NCBI GenBank assembly: GCA_037893245.1 | Contig: JBAIAA010000252.1 | Coordinates: 402,501 to 466,500 of the forward strand | Length of the DNA stretch: 64,000 nt | Origin: Crossaster papposus | Lineage: Eukaryota; Echinodermata; Asteroidea; Velatida; Solasteridae | Reading direction: 5' to 3' | Shown here: positions 47,801 to 60,305 of the stretch, piece after piece | Numbering within the stretch: the first letter of the stretch is position 1 | Layout of the letters: each line of letters begins with the position of its first letter | Made by a program: the position numbers and the translations under genes | Notes under the pieces: generated by a model | The model's input: only the letters and a program-made list of their open reading frames with translations | The model's database searches: none | Told to the model about the DNA's origin: nothing

Positions 47801-48558
47801 TTCTCTATTTATATAGTGCGCGATGTTGTAAAAATACATTTCTGCCTTCTTTTGTTTTTATTCCGATAGCCTCCTGAAGCTTTCTGTAATCGCTTACACT
47901 CCTAGCTTGGCTATAGCTAGCTAGGAACAGAATGATACGCCAGTCTTTATTGCATTAAGTTCCCTGTGGTCCTCCTAGTCTGATGCACACGGTAGATGAT
48001 AAGAACGCTTCTAAAAGACACAAGGCAAATAAGATGCCAAATAAAGCTGAGCATTATGTGCAGCATGGGTCTTTAGCACCAGATGAGGATATTGTGTTGC
48101 GATATATCAGACACCTTCTGCGATGGGTCTGTTACATTTCGTCAAAATTAAGACTTGATGAAAAGCTAATTGGGGGGAAAACTCGCGCTAGTGAGAAATC
48201 CGATTTTCGATTTGGCCCAGTTTCGAAAACGACCTTTGTTAATTGGTTAATAATCTGCGGTGTTTAAAGGTGGAGTGTAGGCCTATTTTGTGCGTCATTG
48301 TGTGCCCTTTTTGTTGTTTAAAACAGCAAAATCTAAATCTAAAGACTGTCGGTAAACAACTAAACATGATGAAGTTTTTGCTCTGTGAATGCTGCATTCC
48401 GAGTAAACTATATTTTAGGATCTTGAATTTAATTCAAAATTTGCCGAGTCAGATTTAGAATTGCGCCCGTAATCCGCATCCGGGACATGTCATCCTTGAG
48501 TCGATTGAGGATGCGCACGTGTCACGTACTAAACCAATTAACGCTTAATTATACTTTT
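44823..48558. other. Non-coding stretch
   Basis: No supported gene. A C14 run lies at 46223-46236, with GCGCGCGCG next to it, and GTTT microsatellites at about 47270-47350. Frames of about 100 codons show no recognisable domain. Confidence 0.5.
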
Positions 48559-48840
48559 AAAGGTAGGATACACCATTTGCACGGCGATCGCAAAAAAACA
48601 CGAATAACATGAGAATAACTGCTCGACGCCGGTTGAAAACAAACGCTGTTTTTCGTGCTTTTCTAGGCATCCATTATTGTAAACCTGCGGACAGGTCAGT
48701 TAAACGATATTTACTATAAAAATACAACCCTCATAGCTACCCATTCATGATAATTCAAGCAATTACCAATGGTGTATCCTACCTTTACATCCACCCATTC
48801 CTGATAATTCAAGCAATTACCAATGGTGTATCCTACCTTT
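48559..48840. mobile_element. MITE with 19-bp TIR and a duplicated right end
   Basis: The left end AAAGGTAGGATACACCATT is inverted at 48768-48786 and again at 48822-48840. The right 54-58 bp, including the terminus, is tandemly repeated (marker TGATAATTCAAGCAATTACC twice). No coding capacity. Confidence 0.8.
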
Positions 48841-50799
48841 TAGGTGCAAAGTCTGTTGTAAAGTGAGCAAACTTGTGTACGCTTCACCGCGGACAACTAT
48901 TGCCACGCATGCACGTTTCAATGGCTTGCGTTTAAAATAATTATAATTTCAAATATTTCTGAATTAATGCACTTATACTATAATTAATTTATATACACGA
49001 GATTGCAACAGAACTTGAAATGAGCAACATCTCGTTAAGTTCCGATAAAGCTCTCCCGCGTTTTCTTTTGATAAAGCTCTCCCGCGTTTTCTTCTGATAA
49101 CACTCTCCCGCGTTTTCTTCTGATAAAGCTCTCCCGCGTTTTTTGATAAGCTCCCCCGCCGTGACAATTTGCAATGTATTATTCTGTATCGCGTAATGGT
49201 ACGCTGTGCCAGGTATCGCAACCACCCCCGCCGGAATTCGCATTAGCCGAATTGTTCAGGCTTGGTAAAGACGAAGGATTTGTTTCATTCATCATTGGCG
49301 GCGCTGTTTTCCTCTTTTTTTTGGGGGGGGGGGGGGGGGGGAGGTGCGACGTCCATTTCCTACAGTAATAGCACCGATGTGATTGAATTTGTCAATAGGC
49401 CTAAAAGTAAAATTCAAAGCGCCACTAGTATTAAGGAAGTCATAATTTACAGTAAATATAATGGTTGCACTTTATTATTACGATATGTAATAAGGTCAAC
49501 AGTAAATTTTGCAAAACAACGGGATTATATCTCTATCGGGGTTTTATATGTCGTGAAAAACATCAACATAAGTGTATGTATACCGCTTATGGGAGTCCGT
49601 GTGTGACCATTTTAACTGTATAAAGTACCTCAGACATTAGCCCAGAAGTACTTGAGGTCAGCGTATATACAGTCTTTCTGCCTGGCATATGATATGAAAT
49701 TCCTTCTGACAAACCGAAGGTTGCACATAGTAAAGGTGTACTGTATAATTCATTATGGGTACCAGTATCACATCCCGTCAAGTGTGATTAGCGCTGATCT
49801 TTTTGTTCCCGAGAGGCAATAGTTTGCCCCCCAAAAATTGATAGTTATATAACTTATAAGCAACAACAAAACTCGCCTATTATAAAATATTTATTAAAAA
49901 AAGGGGGGTGGGGAGACAAGAATCGGGCTTTGCAGAAAATAAGATGCGTAGACTATCGACTCCCTTTTGCCATTAAGATTATCGATTTACAGCTAGGGTT
50001 TGTCCCAGTCTTCCGCGCGCATAGCCTCCGCGCGCCTGATAGGTTGACAGATTGGCTGGAAACGTACTTAAAGCCATCGGCCCGGCTAAATCTAGAGCAT
50101 GGAAACACGTGGGCCATCCTGCCTTTTGCTCTAAAAGGATGTTAATTTACCGGTTGTCTTCAAATTACCTCTTTCTTCCTCGCCTATCATCTTTTGACCA
50201 GACTGGCGTAGATTTTGTTATATTGATCAATAATTGTACCGTGTCAGGCCCTCGAAATCGCGCCTGGATGCGCGCCTAGAAGCCCCGTGGCGCTAACCGC
50301 TCGACACGGCGCGGCTAAACGAAAACGTTTGGGGCTTCTATCCTATCCGATTAACTTTCTACAACTAAATCATTATCAAATTTTATTGGCTTTGAGTTGT
50401 GATGTTTCGGGACATTATTTGCTTTCTAAATTATCTTATCGTACAAAGATTTACTGATGTCATGAGACGGCAGCCCGTGGGGTACGTTCGAATGATTCTA
50501 CACGAATGAGCGTTAATATACTCGGCGGAAAGAAGAGGGGAGTTGGGGAGTCACTGTCGACGCCATTTTAACTGACTTCAATTTAAGTGTCTAGTTCCCG
50601 CTATGATACTCTTAATGAAAACACAATTAAGAGAGTCGGCGAATAGTCAAAGCAATCTCACTGGTACGCGAGTATCAACATGAATGAGAAGCGCAGGGTG
50701 TATACTCTCAGCGACATTTCCTATTAGTATCACCCATTTGAAGTATGGTTGCTTGGTGAATAGCGCCCACATACGGGGTACGAGCGCGCACGGAGTCCA
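48841..50799. other. Non-coding stretch
   Basis: Contains the 29-bp repeat listed separately and a G19 run at 49323-49341. No gene recognised. Confidence 0.5.
49042..49160. repeat. Minisatellite, 29-bp units, 4 copies
   Basis: Four copies of CTCTCCCGCGTTTTCTTCTG with a GATAAAG linker follow in tandem; a fifth degenerate copy (AGCTCCCCCGCC) ends the run. Confidence 0.85.
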
Positions 50800-51039
50800 G
50801 GGGCCAATTTCATAGAGCTGCTAAGCACAATAATTTGCTTAGCACACAAAAGTCTTGCTCATTAAAAACAGGTTACCAGCCAAAAATCTACGTGTGTTTC
50901 ATGCTAAGCAAAAAAACAGCTGATTATCAATCAAAAACAATAAAGACCACGTGAAAATTTAGTCTGTACCTTGTTTTTGCCGAGGACAATGTTCATGCTT
51001 AAGCATCTTTGTGCTTAGCAGCTCTATGAATTTGGCCCC
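50800..51039. mobile_element. MITE, 240 bp, GGGGCCAATTTCATAGAGCTG type
   Basis: The left end GGGGCCAATTTCATAGAGCT followed by GCTAAGCAC is inverted at the right end (GTGCTTAGCAGCTCTATGAA, then TTTGGCCCC) with one mismatch. The inner motif AAAAACAGGTTACCAGCCAAA recurs in a diverged copy inside receptor intron 2. This family is, to my knowledge, abundant in echinoderms. Confidence 0.85.
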
Positions 51040-52642
51040 AGTGTACATCGACAGGTCTGTACTTGTGTGTTGTGCGTTTAATTGACGGGTACTTCAATTA
51101 GCTAGGCCTTAGGTGATCGAATTGCGCCACCAATCGGCCGTGAATTATTGCCCGGTAGGGGCTTTCAAGCTGGGACAAGTCTAGCTAACCACGTTCGGAA
51201 TTGAATAACTTAATCATAGCAAGACACGCGAGCCAATTATTTAGCCAAATACCGTGTATTCTGAGTGACCGTGGTGCACTTAAACTCACTACATGTAAAT
51301 TGCATCAGTCAGGTTACATTATCATCTGAACAGGTGTGCAGTCTTTCTACCCCCCCCCCCCCCCCCCCCCCCCCCAACCTGCGATCCACTCTGTTTGATA
51401 AATGCATGACGACAAAGTAGACATTCGCGTCCCGGCTCGCATTCGAATCAAAGAATGTCCACCTTTTCAGTCGTGTCTCTGACTTTCTTTCACACCATTG
51501 TCAAGAGGTATGAGATGAACGAAATGAATTCAGTTTATTGTTGAGTGGTGTGATCTTGATACTGCACAAATCACCCCAGTGTGGCTGTTAAGTGTAGTTA
51601 ACGTTAACTTGTAGTTAACGTTAAGTGCAGGTCACGTTAACGTGGTGGGCTTTTCCCGTCTAGTTCCTGTGACGTGTCGCATAACAAAACAATGGAATAA
51701 ACCGTTTAGTTCCTGACTAACAGTTAAATATACATTCTTTAAAAAGAATCGACACTTTTCTGTATAATGTGACGTCACAAGAGTAGTTTATGAAACCACT
51801 GTCAGAAGCGCAAATGATCATTATGACCAAGCTAACACAACTACACCACTTTACGTAAGCGCGTCTGTAAACAATGAAGATGTTCATGATGGAAAGTGTC
51901 GCGTTCAAATCAGATTTTGTATCTGACGTGCACATTTGTTGTGTGAAGTTAGAATCCTACAAGTTCATACGCATAAGTGATGTGTTCCCCTAAAGGTGTC
52001 ATTCGTGCAGACACACACAGTGCAGTACGCAAAATCCAGAATCATTTTACAGCTCGTCCACCAACACAGCTTGCCTCATTACATCCAATCGGACGCCTGT
52101 TACCATGGTTTTCTTTCTTTTTTCTTGTCTTTCTAGATTTCACAGTTCCATCGTGCGGTAATTTCTCATTATCAAGTGGTGTCCACCGTGGCGCGTCGAG
52201 TGAGATCTTCGACGCTTACGTCATCGCCATGTACGCGCTCATTGACGAAAATACTTGGGATGCTGGCAGAAGCCGTTTAGTCGCCGTCCGGATCGCCTTT
52301 AACGCAGTAAGGACAACCGACGACGGGAAGGTAAAGAGCTTCATCTTCCGTAGCGGAGCGGGGCGCAACTAAACCAATCACAGCCAACAACAGCGGTACT
52401 CAACGCCGCTCCTTAGCGCCAGGCCTCGATGTGACAGTTTCCTGTTAATGCCCAGTCCCCCGAAAGTGTTTTCAAGTCCTAAACAAAAGCAGGATAACCA
52501 TCTTTGATCTGACAGTGTGGTTTGTGTTTGCCTCTTAATCTCGGGACCTAAATAACTACAGATCGCTGATTTCACAAGCGCTGCCAACGATCGCTCGTTT
52601 CTCGACATATTACTGTTAATAATACAGAGGAGGACTTTCAAA
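51040..52642. other. Upstream region of the receptor gene
   Basis: Holds a C26 run (51350-51375), several GTTAACGTTAAC-type palindromes (51598-51645) and a splice acceptor with a long pyrimidine tract ending in TTTCTAG at 52136. An exon from 52137 into the coding start at 52643 would give a 5' UTR of about 500 nt; another donor-like AAG|GTAAAG lies near 52331. Short upstream frames would precede the receptor ATG. Confidence 0.4.
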
Positions 52643-55600
52643 ATGGATGTGATATCGACTCGCCCAGTGTATTCCATCATTGGCGACTATGAGCCTAACT
52701 CCACCGATGATTATATTGGCAACCAGTCATCCACCACGGAGCCGGTCCCATACTACACCTACACTAACCCATACGTCCCTCCCGCTGTCCTGTCCGCTAA
52801 GGTCGTTTCTATCGCCTTGATCATCCTGATCACCGTGGTGGGTAACAGCATCGTCATCACCATCATTCTCTCCAACAAGCACATGCGAACCACTACGTAC
52901 TTCTATCTGATGAACCTCGCGGTAGCTGACATCATCATAGCCACCATTTCCGAGTGGACCTGGTTGGCGAACCACCTGATGCAGCGATGGATCTTTGGGG
53001 CGGCCATGTGCAAGATTTCGGCGCTACTCCAAGGTGAGTCTATAAGTGGTCAGTTGCAATGTTGAGTCCTTCACAAGACAGTCACGATCATCACAGATGC
53101 GGTCCAAAGTAAATCACAAGTCCGTTTACAAGGCTAATCACGAATATCGCTGCGTGAACAATTCGTGGATAGATGCCGCATCACAAAGTGCTAGTGCTGC
53201 ACCCAACGATTTCAAAAGAACTGCTTCACCCCTTCGCCGCTAGAATCCCCCACTGTGGTCTCCCGGACGACCAGCAGATTATACCGTCCGAAACGTTAAG
53301 TTCCTCCAGAACCTCACAAACCCACAAAAGAGATTAGTCACATGGTGCCACCTTAAATCTTGATCTTATTGCTTTCTTCACCATGTAAACCTGAAAATAT
53401 CATATTATTTCGTTGTTTGAGAGCTTTCGATTCGACTCGGGACAACTTTTGACGGACATCGACTACAACATCGGTTAGTCGGTGTCGTTTATGTTCTCAC
53501 TTACCACTAAAACCCTCACGGACAGAGGTACTAGTTATTAAAGTGTACCCTTTTCAATTCCAATAAAACATTATTAGCACCTCGGTTACCAGTGCAGTCT
53601 GGATGAAGGTTTGACCTTTATCTATAGCCAATATATGAAAAGCCAAAACGCATATTGTAATGCTGCTATATCCACTCTCTCGTATACCTAACTACAGTGG
53701 ATTTGTCGTAGCTGACTTCAACAGTTCAAGCCACGCGCCAAGTGTTTACTCTTAATTCCGAGCCAAAGTTTTTAACGCAAGATGCACTTTCAAATCTCTT
53801 GCCATGCCTCCGTCTTAAACGGACCAAGAAGAAAGAGACGAAACCCACTTGAAGCTTGGCTCGACATCTCCTCTGGGATACAGATTGCTTTACACTTGGA
53901 AATATCCTAATAATCTCAAAGTAGTAACATCATGCCAGGAAATTGGCTCTCATTACATTGCACACATTTCCCTGTGGATCGTTGCGTGTCCTTTTGTCCT
54001 CGATGTTTCTCCACGTTATGATTACTATAGAGCAAAGCTATGAAATCCCCCACAGCCGGATCTGGTTAATTCCAGACACAGTGAAAAAAACTGCCAGCTT
54101 TCTAAGGCGTTCGAGTAATAAGAATCGCAACGGCTTCCCGGTAATCAATATCTTTCTGTGCTTAAAACCTCGTAAATATTTGTCGTGAGCGGCAAAAAAA
54201 CGGCTGGCAATCCGTTAGAATAGTCAAGAGCAAGCGACCGGGCGCGCGGATCGAGCCCGCGGGTCCAAGACGGCCGATCCACGGCATTGTGAGACGGCAC
54301 GGATCGAGTGACATTGGGTATTGGGGCGAGGTATAGCCCAGGCTAATTGAAATCTCAACACAGAAATCTTGGGCCACGGCTAAAACTGCATGCATGAACG
54401 CTGTCAGCATGAACGCTGCCAGCACGGCGTTTACACACTCCATTGGCGGAGCATAATCGTGAAAGCATTGCCCCTAGATGGACTGGCGGGCAGATCGAAA
54501 AGCTTGCGCAGATGATTTTCAAAGTAGAATATAAACGGTTGGAATTGCGCGCCATTGTGTATCGAGAAGTTAATGTCAATTTTTAAACAGATCGAGCAAG
54601 ATTAGAGAGTATTTTCTCAATGTTATTAACTGCCAGCTTTGCAATTCCAAACGAATAATTATACTGTCTTCATCTGCCGTACACATCTACAGCACAGTTG
54701 TTGCACCTTTTGGCGACCCATGCCCATTTGTTTTGGAAGGGATTCCAATAATTGATTGATATTCTTCTCTTGCTGTTACAGGTGTTTCGATTCAAGTCAG
54801 TATCTTGACGTTAACTGTGGTGGCAGGCGATCGATACTTCGCCATCTTACACCCGCTGAAATCTCGCGTGATCAAGAGAAACGCGGGACTTGTCATTGGT
54901 AACACTGATTTAGATTACTGAGGGTTTAAACGGGTTATTTTTGTTTTAATTATCAGCAGTTTTTGGAGTGTAGTAGGGGCATAGGAACAATGTTTGAGAC
55001 ACAAAATGGATGTTTTTACCCTCTTTTTTTAACCCCCTTTTTTTAACCCCCTTTTACCAGGACCAATTTCATAAAACGCGCAAGCACCAACATTTGTTTA
55101 GCATGAAAATTCTTTCTTGGAAAAAACAGGGTTACGATCCAAATTTTTAGTTGATGTTTATTGTTTGTGACTAATATCATGTTTTTTACTGAGCAATATT
55201 TGTTGTGCCTTGTTTTATGATGTTTTAATTTGCCCCAGGTATTGTCTGGTTGATAGCGTTTCTCATCAACATCCCCATGCTACTCAACATGAAACACACC
55301 ACGCACACGTGGGACGACGGCGAGGTCATCAGCTGGTGCTACGAATACTGGGAAGGGGATGACAGGCGCCACCAAGAGTTGGTCCGAGCCGTCTACACCA
55401 CGCTGCTGTTCGTGGTGGTGTACGTGCTCCCTCTGTTTCTCATGTCCGTCACGTACATTCGGATCGGCTGCACGCTCAAGACGCGTAGCACGCACGGACC
55501 GGGCGTGAAGGTAGAAGGCACGGTGTCCGCGCAAGAGAGATCCAAAAGAAAGGTAAACTATGGGCCTTTTCGAAATCGTTGCTTCGTCTTTGGCTTTAGC

Positions 55601-57089
55601 TTCGCCTCCGAATTACTGAGAAGCAAATGGAAATGGAAAAAAAATAAAATAGTCTAACTTTTGGGTTCACATCAATCGAGTGAATGTTTCTGAAGTACAA
55701 CAGGCGTCAGAATGTGGCTGGAGATCTTGCAGTTGGGAGTCAAAAATCGCCTTAAGCCAAAGACGAAGCCAGGGATTCGAAAAGGCCCTATAGATCGTAT
55801 TCACGAGGAAGCCATCTTAGTCGTGTTCCCTGATTCTGAACTGTTAAATACATGTAGTATGGTGCCAGACTATTTTCTTTTACATTCTAGCCTTACTTTC
55901 AATATAAGTCGAACTCGCACGTATGATATAAAAATACTGGCCAAATGTGAAATAGTCCTACATGTATATCTCAAGCAATATTATCTTGAAATCTACTTTT
56001 AACTAAGTTGAGTTTCTTTCTTTGTCTTGTATTGTCCTTATAAACTAAGGAATACCATTTTGGCGAGTTAACTGCTAGCTTAATGATGCATTGTATTGTC
56101 GTACAGGTCATTAAAATGCTGATAGTCGTGGTGAGTATCTTCGCGTTGTGCTGGCTGCCATATCACGTCCTCCATCTGATTAAGGATTGGTCACCTGACA
56201 TTGTAAGTATCACTCACTTGACATTATAAGTATCACTCAACGTTACGCTTGTACTAACTAATTAATGTCCGTAGCGATTATTTTCTGTCGCGGGTGCAAG
56301 GGAAGAACATCATTAATGTGATATTCCAATGATTTACTGACCTTTATTTCCTCGGTTTCCATCATTTTATTTTCTTCTTCAGGACTCCGACAACATCCCA
56401 AAGGAGCTGTGGTTCATCTGTCTGTGGCTAGGCTATGCCAACAGCGCCATGAACCCCTTCGTCTACTGCGGCTTTAACGAGAATTTTCGGCGGGGATTCC
56501 GAGACGCTTTCACGGGTCGGTGGTGCACCGGCAAAATACGGCAGGTATAAAAACCAATCCTTCAGACTCAACAAATGAGGCAAACATTAAACAGAATGAC
56601 AAGCCAAGCCTTGTACGGGGTGCCTCCGTCTTCCTTCCCCCTACAAAAAGACAACACTAAGTGTGGAGGACCATAAATGCACCTGTTAGGAATTACTCTG
56701 TAGCCCTAATTTGGTTGTCTCATGGTCGTATTTGTTTAAAACTAGCTATGAATTGAAGACTGAAATTTTTTTTTTTTTGCTGTAGAAATGTGTAAACTGA
56801 TGTGAACTATCTTTGATCCTCTATACTCTCAGATTATAGCATTTACATTGTCCTCTTTGTTTAAGAATACGACCTATTAGATCGCGACATTTTGGTCAGG
56901 CGACCACCATATTGAACTAGGTCACGTGCACTGTGAGCAAGGACGAGTGTATGACACAATCCGGAACAGACATTGTCATGGTTAATCATTGTTCAATTTT
57001 GTGTGTGTGTGTAGGTGAAGCCGAATAAGTATGTCTGTTCGTCGCAGGTAACGGATGGAACTGTCATAGAAAGCACCAGCATGCTTTGA
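52643..57089 (+). CDS. Class A neuropeptide GPCR, NPFF/RFamide-receptor-like
   Basis: A seven-helix peptide receptor at the cell surface, 384 residues in six exons: 52643-53033, 54782-54898, 55239-55552, 56107-56202, 56383-56544, 57015-57089. Splice phases agree and all introns are GT-AG. Sequons N19-S-T and N27-Q-S lie in the extracellular N-terminus. Helix marks: GN68 (TM1), NLAVAD96 (TM2), C123 paired with C203 of loop 2, DRY-type D147-R-Y149 (TM3), W173 (TM4), CWLP 289-292 (TM6) and NPFVY 330-334 (TM7). KVIKML and FNENFRRGF closely resemble NPFF receptors; QRFP- or orexin-type receptors are alternatives, so the ligand is uncertain. The last exon adds 24 residues ending TSML, a possible PDZ ligand; without that splice, translation stops at 56548. 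The DRY residue before D is Gly, slightly unusual. Confidence 0.88.
55058..55225. mobile_element. Diverged MITE copy in receptor intron 2
   Basis: Starts GACCAATTTCATAAAACGCGC and contains TTTAGCATGAAAATT and AAAAACAGGGTTACGATCC. It is related to the 50.8-kb MITE and ends in an inverted partial match (GTTTTATGATG). Confidence 0.65.
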
Positions 57090-58815
57090 TGAAACACACA
57101 CCAATCCACCATAGAAGAATAACGACGCTCTGAGCAGTAGAACAACAAGAGTACATGTTTTTTGTTGGCCACATGAAAGCAAGAGCTAATTATAACTTGT
57201 TGAATTTGTTGGGCTCATTTGGTTCTACGGTACGGGCGGATTGTGTTCTAACCAATTCGCACTGGGATTATATTGACATTGACCGGGCCCAGGGAGCGCT
57301 GGATTGTTGTTTGTTACGAACCTCATTCCGAGACGGGTTCAGGCCGACATCTGTGGGTAGCACAATCTGATATTTTAGCTGGTCGCTGACAGATATTTCC
57401 GGCCTTGCTATTGACGTGTCTATCGGTCATCCGTTTTGAATTCACGTATATGACGTACGCGAGTTTAATGGGGACCCATCGTGGACGTCTTCAGGTGGTT
57501 CCGGACCGGATAATGTATAGTGACCTTCCGTAAACGGTGTCCATTATATTACTGTATGTACGAGGCTGATTCTTTATCAAAATTACAAAATACTTTAATT
57601 GATGTTTAACAGTGTTCGAACAATGTGTAAAGTGATGTTTGTTTTCAGTGAGAACGTAGACACCCACTTTATTATAGTAATGGTTAACCTTAGGAATTCC
57701 GCGTTATGTAGCAAAGATTAAAGTACATGTCTAATCATGAAAACGGTATAAACCACACAATGAACTAATCCCAAACGTGTACATAATGTCCGTGTCTCGA
57801 TTGAATATATGTCATTCTTGGTGTATACGGGTGGTGTATAGTTTTACGACTTTTAAATATTTAGCGTTGTACACAAATGTATAATAGATTCGGTGTTTTT
57901 TATTTCTCCACCTTTTCGGACCGTGACCTCGAGTACCAAAGTGTGACGTATGTCAGTTGTCATAGTAATGGCTCAACACATTGACTGGTTGACTGAAACG
58001 TTTATTGCAAAAGCATAGGCAAAAGCAGGTCGAGTAATTTTTGTGTGGAGTCAATTGCCATGGCATTGAGTAATAATTATTTTTAAAATTTGTCTTTCAA
58101 GCAAATAACCTACGGTCTTTGTGTTAATCGGTGAAATAGCTTTCTCCCAAGTAAATAGTTTCGAGCCGACAATATAGAGTGGACAAGTTCTGTATTTAGC
58201 AATTTTGAGGAGATAAAAGTTAGGATTACTTGCCATTACAGAAATGTATATCAACTATTATTAGAATTTACGCATCGTGTTTTGCATACAAATTGGTTGA
58301 GGAGTGACGTAGAAGGTCAGATCGCCTTTGATTATTTATGTGGCCTTTGATGTCACTTCTTGACCAAATTTATGCAAAAGACGATGCGTGCGCATTTCGC
58401 ATGGCACATGCATATTATATAAGCTAGAGAGTATGGTTATCATAATCCAATAGTACTCAGTCTTAGTCCAATTTAAATAAAGGGAAAAGACACCGATAAC
58501 AATAAGTACTGTGCAATCAGTAGTCTGGTATTTATAATGGAAGACTTTTGAGACGATAAGTCGGTTCTTATCTATCTCGTCACTGGGAACAATAGAAACT
58601 GACCGATTGGTGGGACGCCCGCTATCGTTTAAAAAGTCTTCCCTTGCTTTCTGTGTTTCAACTGTGCTGTCAAAGACTGTCAGTGTTTGTGAAACGCGAC
58701 GTGTATATTTCCGATCTATCTATTTATGATATTTAAATCACGATTAATGCGATGATTGTGCACTACTCTTGAACAAACTGTAAATAAAAAAGATATTTCT
58801 CAAGAATTGGAACTG
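57090..58815 (+). other. Probable 3' UTR of the receptor gene
   Basis: No coding frame. AATAAA at 58783-58788, followed about 30 nt later by a GT-rich ATTGTGCGTTTTTT stretch, is a plausible polyadenylation site. UTR identity and extent are inferred. Confidence 0.4.
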
Positions 58816-59261
58816 CATTGTGCGTTTTTTTCCCCCTTTCGTCTTCTTCTTGGCCCCGCCCCACCCCCCACTTCTTTTTTTTTAGAAAGGTAGGTTCGTT
58901 GTTTTCACTGATGTTAAAGTTTTGGCTCTATCGGGAAAGGGTTTGTTGTTGGGGGGGGGGGGGGGGGGGGGGGGGCTGGACTGGAAACATACATTGGCCG
59001 GGAGTAGCATAATTTGTCGCCGTTTTCACGAAGGGGCGAATTTCTTGAAAAATCGTCTATTTATCGATATTTATTTTGTTGATGAAAACGATTAAATATT
59101 GCAATATCTACAACCTGGTGAAGTTTTATATTAAAAAAAAATCATTAAAATCTAATTAACGAATGGGGCGAATTGATCCTCAAGTGCCGTTTTGCGTTTT
59201 TACGCAGAGGCGAATTTAAAATAGCGTTGACTTTAACGTGTAGGGCCTATATGAATAACAA
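58816..59261. other. Low-complexity intergenic DNA
   Basis: Holds T- and C-rich tracts and a G24 run at 58952-58975. No gene seen. Confidence 0.6.
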
Positions 59262-59545
59262 TAATTGGGGAGGCTAATCATCCTTACTCGCAGCATGGTG
59301 TGCGCGGCTACAACGCAGTCGGGTCGCTGGCACGTAAAGGCGCCTATGGCAGCCGGCGCGGCCACATCGACTTATAAGTGTTTGATTTTTCAGGAGGGAG
59401 GAAAACCGGATGACCTGGGAAAAACCCTCGTGGCACAGGAGAGAACCAACGCACAACTCTACTCATTATGGTCCGGCCGGGAACCGAACCTGGACCACAT
59501 TGGTACGAGAGGCAAGCGCTTTACATAAGCCACCCATGCCACACA
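59262..59545 (-). mobile_element. tRNA-derived SINE, second type
   Basis: On the minus strand a tRNA-like head (AAAGCGCTTGCCTC, B-box-like CCAGGTTCGGTTCCCGG) is followed by TTGGTTCTCTCCTGTGCC, GAGGGTTTTTCCC and CGGTTTTCCTCCCTCC. The tail includes GCCGGCTGCCATAGGCG. The body shares the GGTTTTCCTCCC motif with the 44.6-kb SINE, but the head differs. Confidence 0.7.
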
Positions 59546-59876
59546 TGCTGAAAAGCCGGTGCGCGTACTGACTTTAGCGTTTTCACGGTATACATGTATA
59601 TTGTATTCATGCATATTCATTACACGCGACATTCAAGCTTCTAACATTAATAAGGATGATTCCTAAAAAGTATGAGATTGTTTGGACGATTTCGAGTCTT
59701 TTATGAACGATTTGTTGAGATTCTTTACGGAATTCTGTCCAGGTTGATACTGTATTAAGACTTTGAGCAATAAGGGAGCACATACTAAAGTTAAAATGAA
59801 ATGTCATATTGCACACTGTGAGTGTTAGTGCACCTTGGGATGACCGGGTCTAGTCTGGATGACAGTTAAAAGTAAT

Positions 59877-60012
59877 GGGGCTTCCAACAATTTACCTCAT
59901 GCCGGCTACGTTACACAACTCTGCATTTATTTGCCTTCAGGAAACCTCCTTTCCGCGCGGGAAAGGAGTCTGTAGACATCTATTCATGGAGTAACATTTT
60001 GTTGGAAGCCCC
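59877..60012. mobile_element. Small MITE, copy 1
   Basis: 136 bp with perfect 14-bp inverted ends, GGGGCTTCCAACAA and TTGTTGGAAGCCCC. Internally CCTTTCCGCGCGGGAAAGG is a near-perfect palindrome, so the whole element folds on itself. Confidence 0.85.
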
Positions 60013-60043
60013 ATTCTATAAAAACCTTACCCTCCCTACTAAC

Positions 60044-60161
60044 GGGGCTTCCACTGACCTCATCTACATTGCACAGCGTTATTTGCCTCCTGGAAACCTC
60101 CTTTATACCCGGGAAAGGAGCCTTGAGGCATCTGTTTGTAGAGTAACCTGTTGGAAGCCCC
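60044..60161. mobile_element. Small MITE, copy 2 (tandem)
   Basis: A diverged copy of the preceding element: ends GGGGCTTCCA and TGTTGGAAGCCCC, with inner CCTTTATACCCGGGAAAGG. CCTTACCCTCC follows both copies, so the pair probably arose by tandem duplication including flank. Confidence 0.8.
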
Positions 60162-60171
60162 ATCCTTACCC

Positions 60172-60305
60172 TCCAATCACTCACTCACTCACCCTCCACT
60201 CACTCACCCTCCACTCACCCTCCACTCACCACTCACCACTCACTCACCATCCACTCACTCACCCTCCACTCACTCACCCTCCACTCACTCACCCTCCACT
60301 CACCC
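60172..60305. repeat. Minisatellite CACTCACTCACCCTC
   Basis: Units of 8-16 bp (ACTCACCCTCC with ACTC variants) repeat about ten times. It starts just after the tandem MITE pair, whose flank CCTTACCCTCC resembles the unit and may have seeded it. Confidence 0.9.

Noticed and set aside
47983-48267. 94-codon plus-strand frame with a polar N-terminus
   Set aside because: No homology recognised, no splice context or neighbouring exon; chance frame is the simpler view.
51977-52372. 131-codon plus-strand frame before the receptor
   Set aside because: It crosses a splice-acceptor-like pyrimidine tract, has no recognisable domain and ends before the receptor start; more likely leader or intron sequence.
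33868-53320. CCGAAACGTT-type motifs near 33868, 43967 and 53300
   Set aside because: These resemble tiny fragments common in invertebrate repeats, but the matches are too short to assign to any element.
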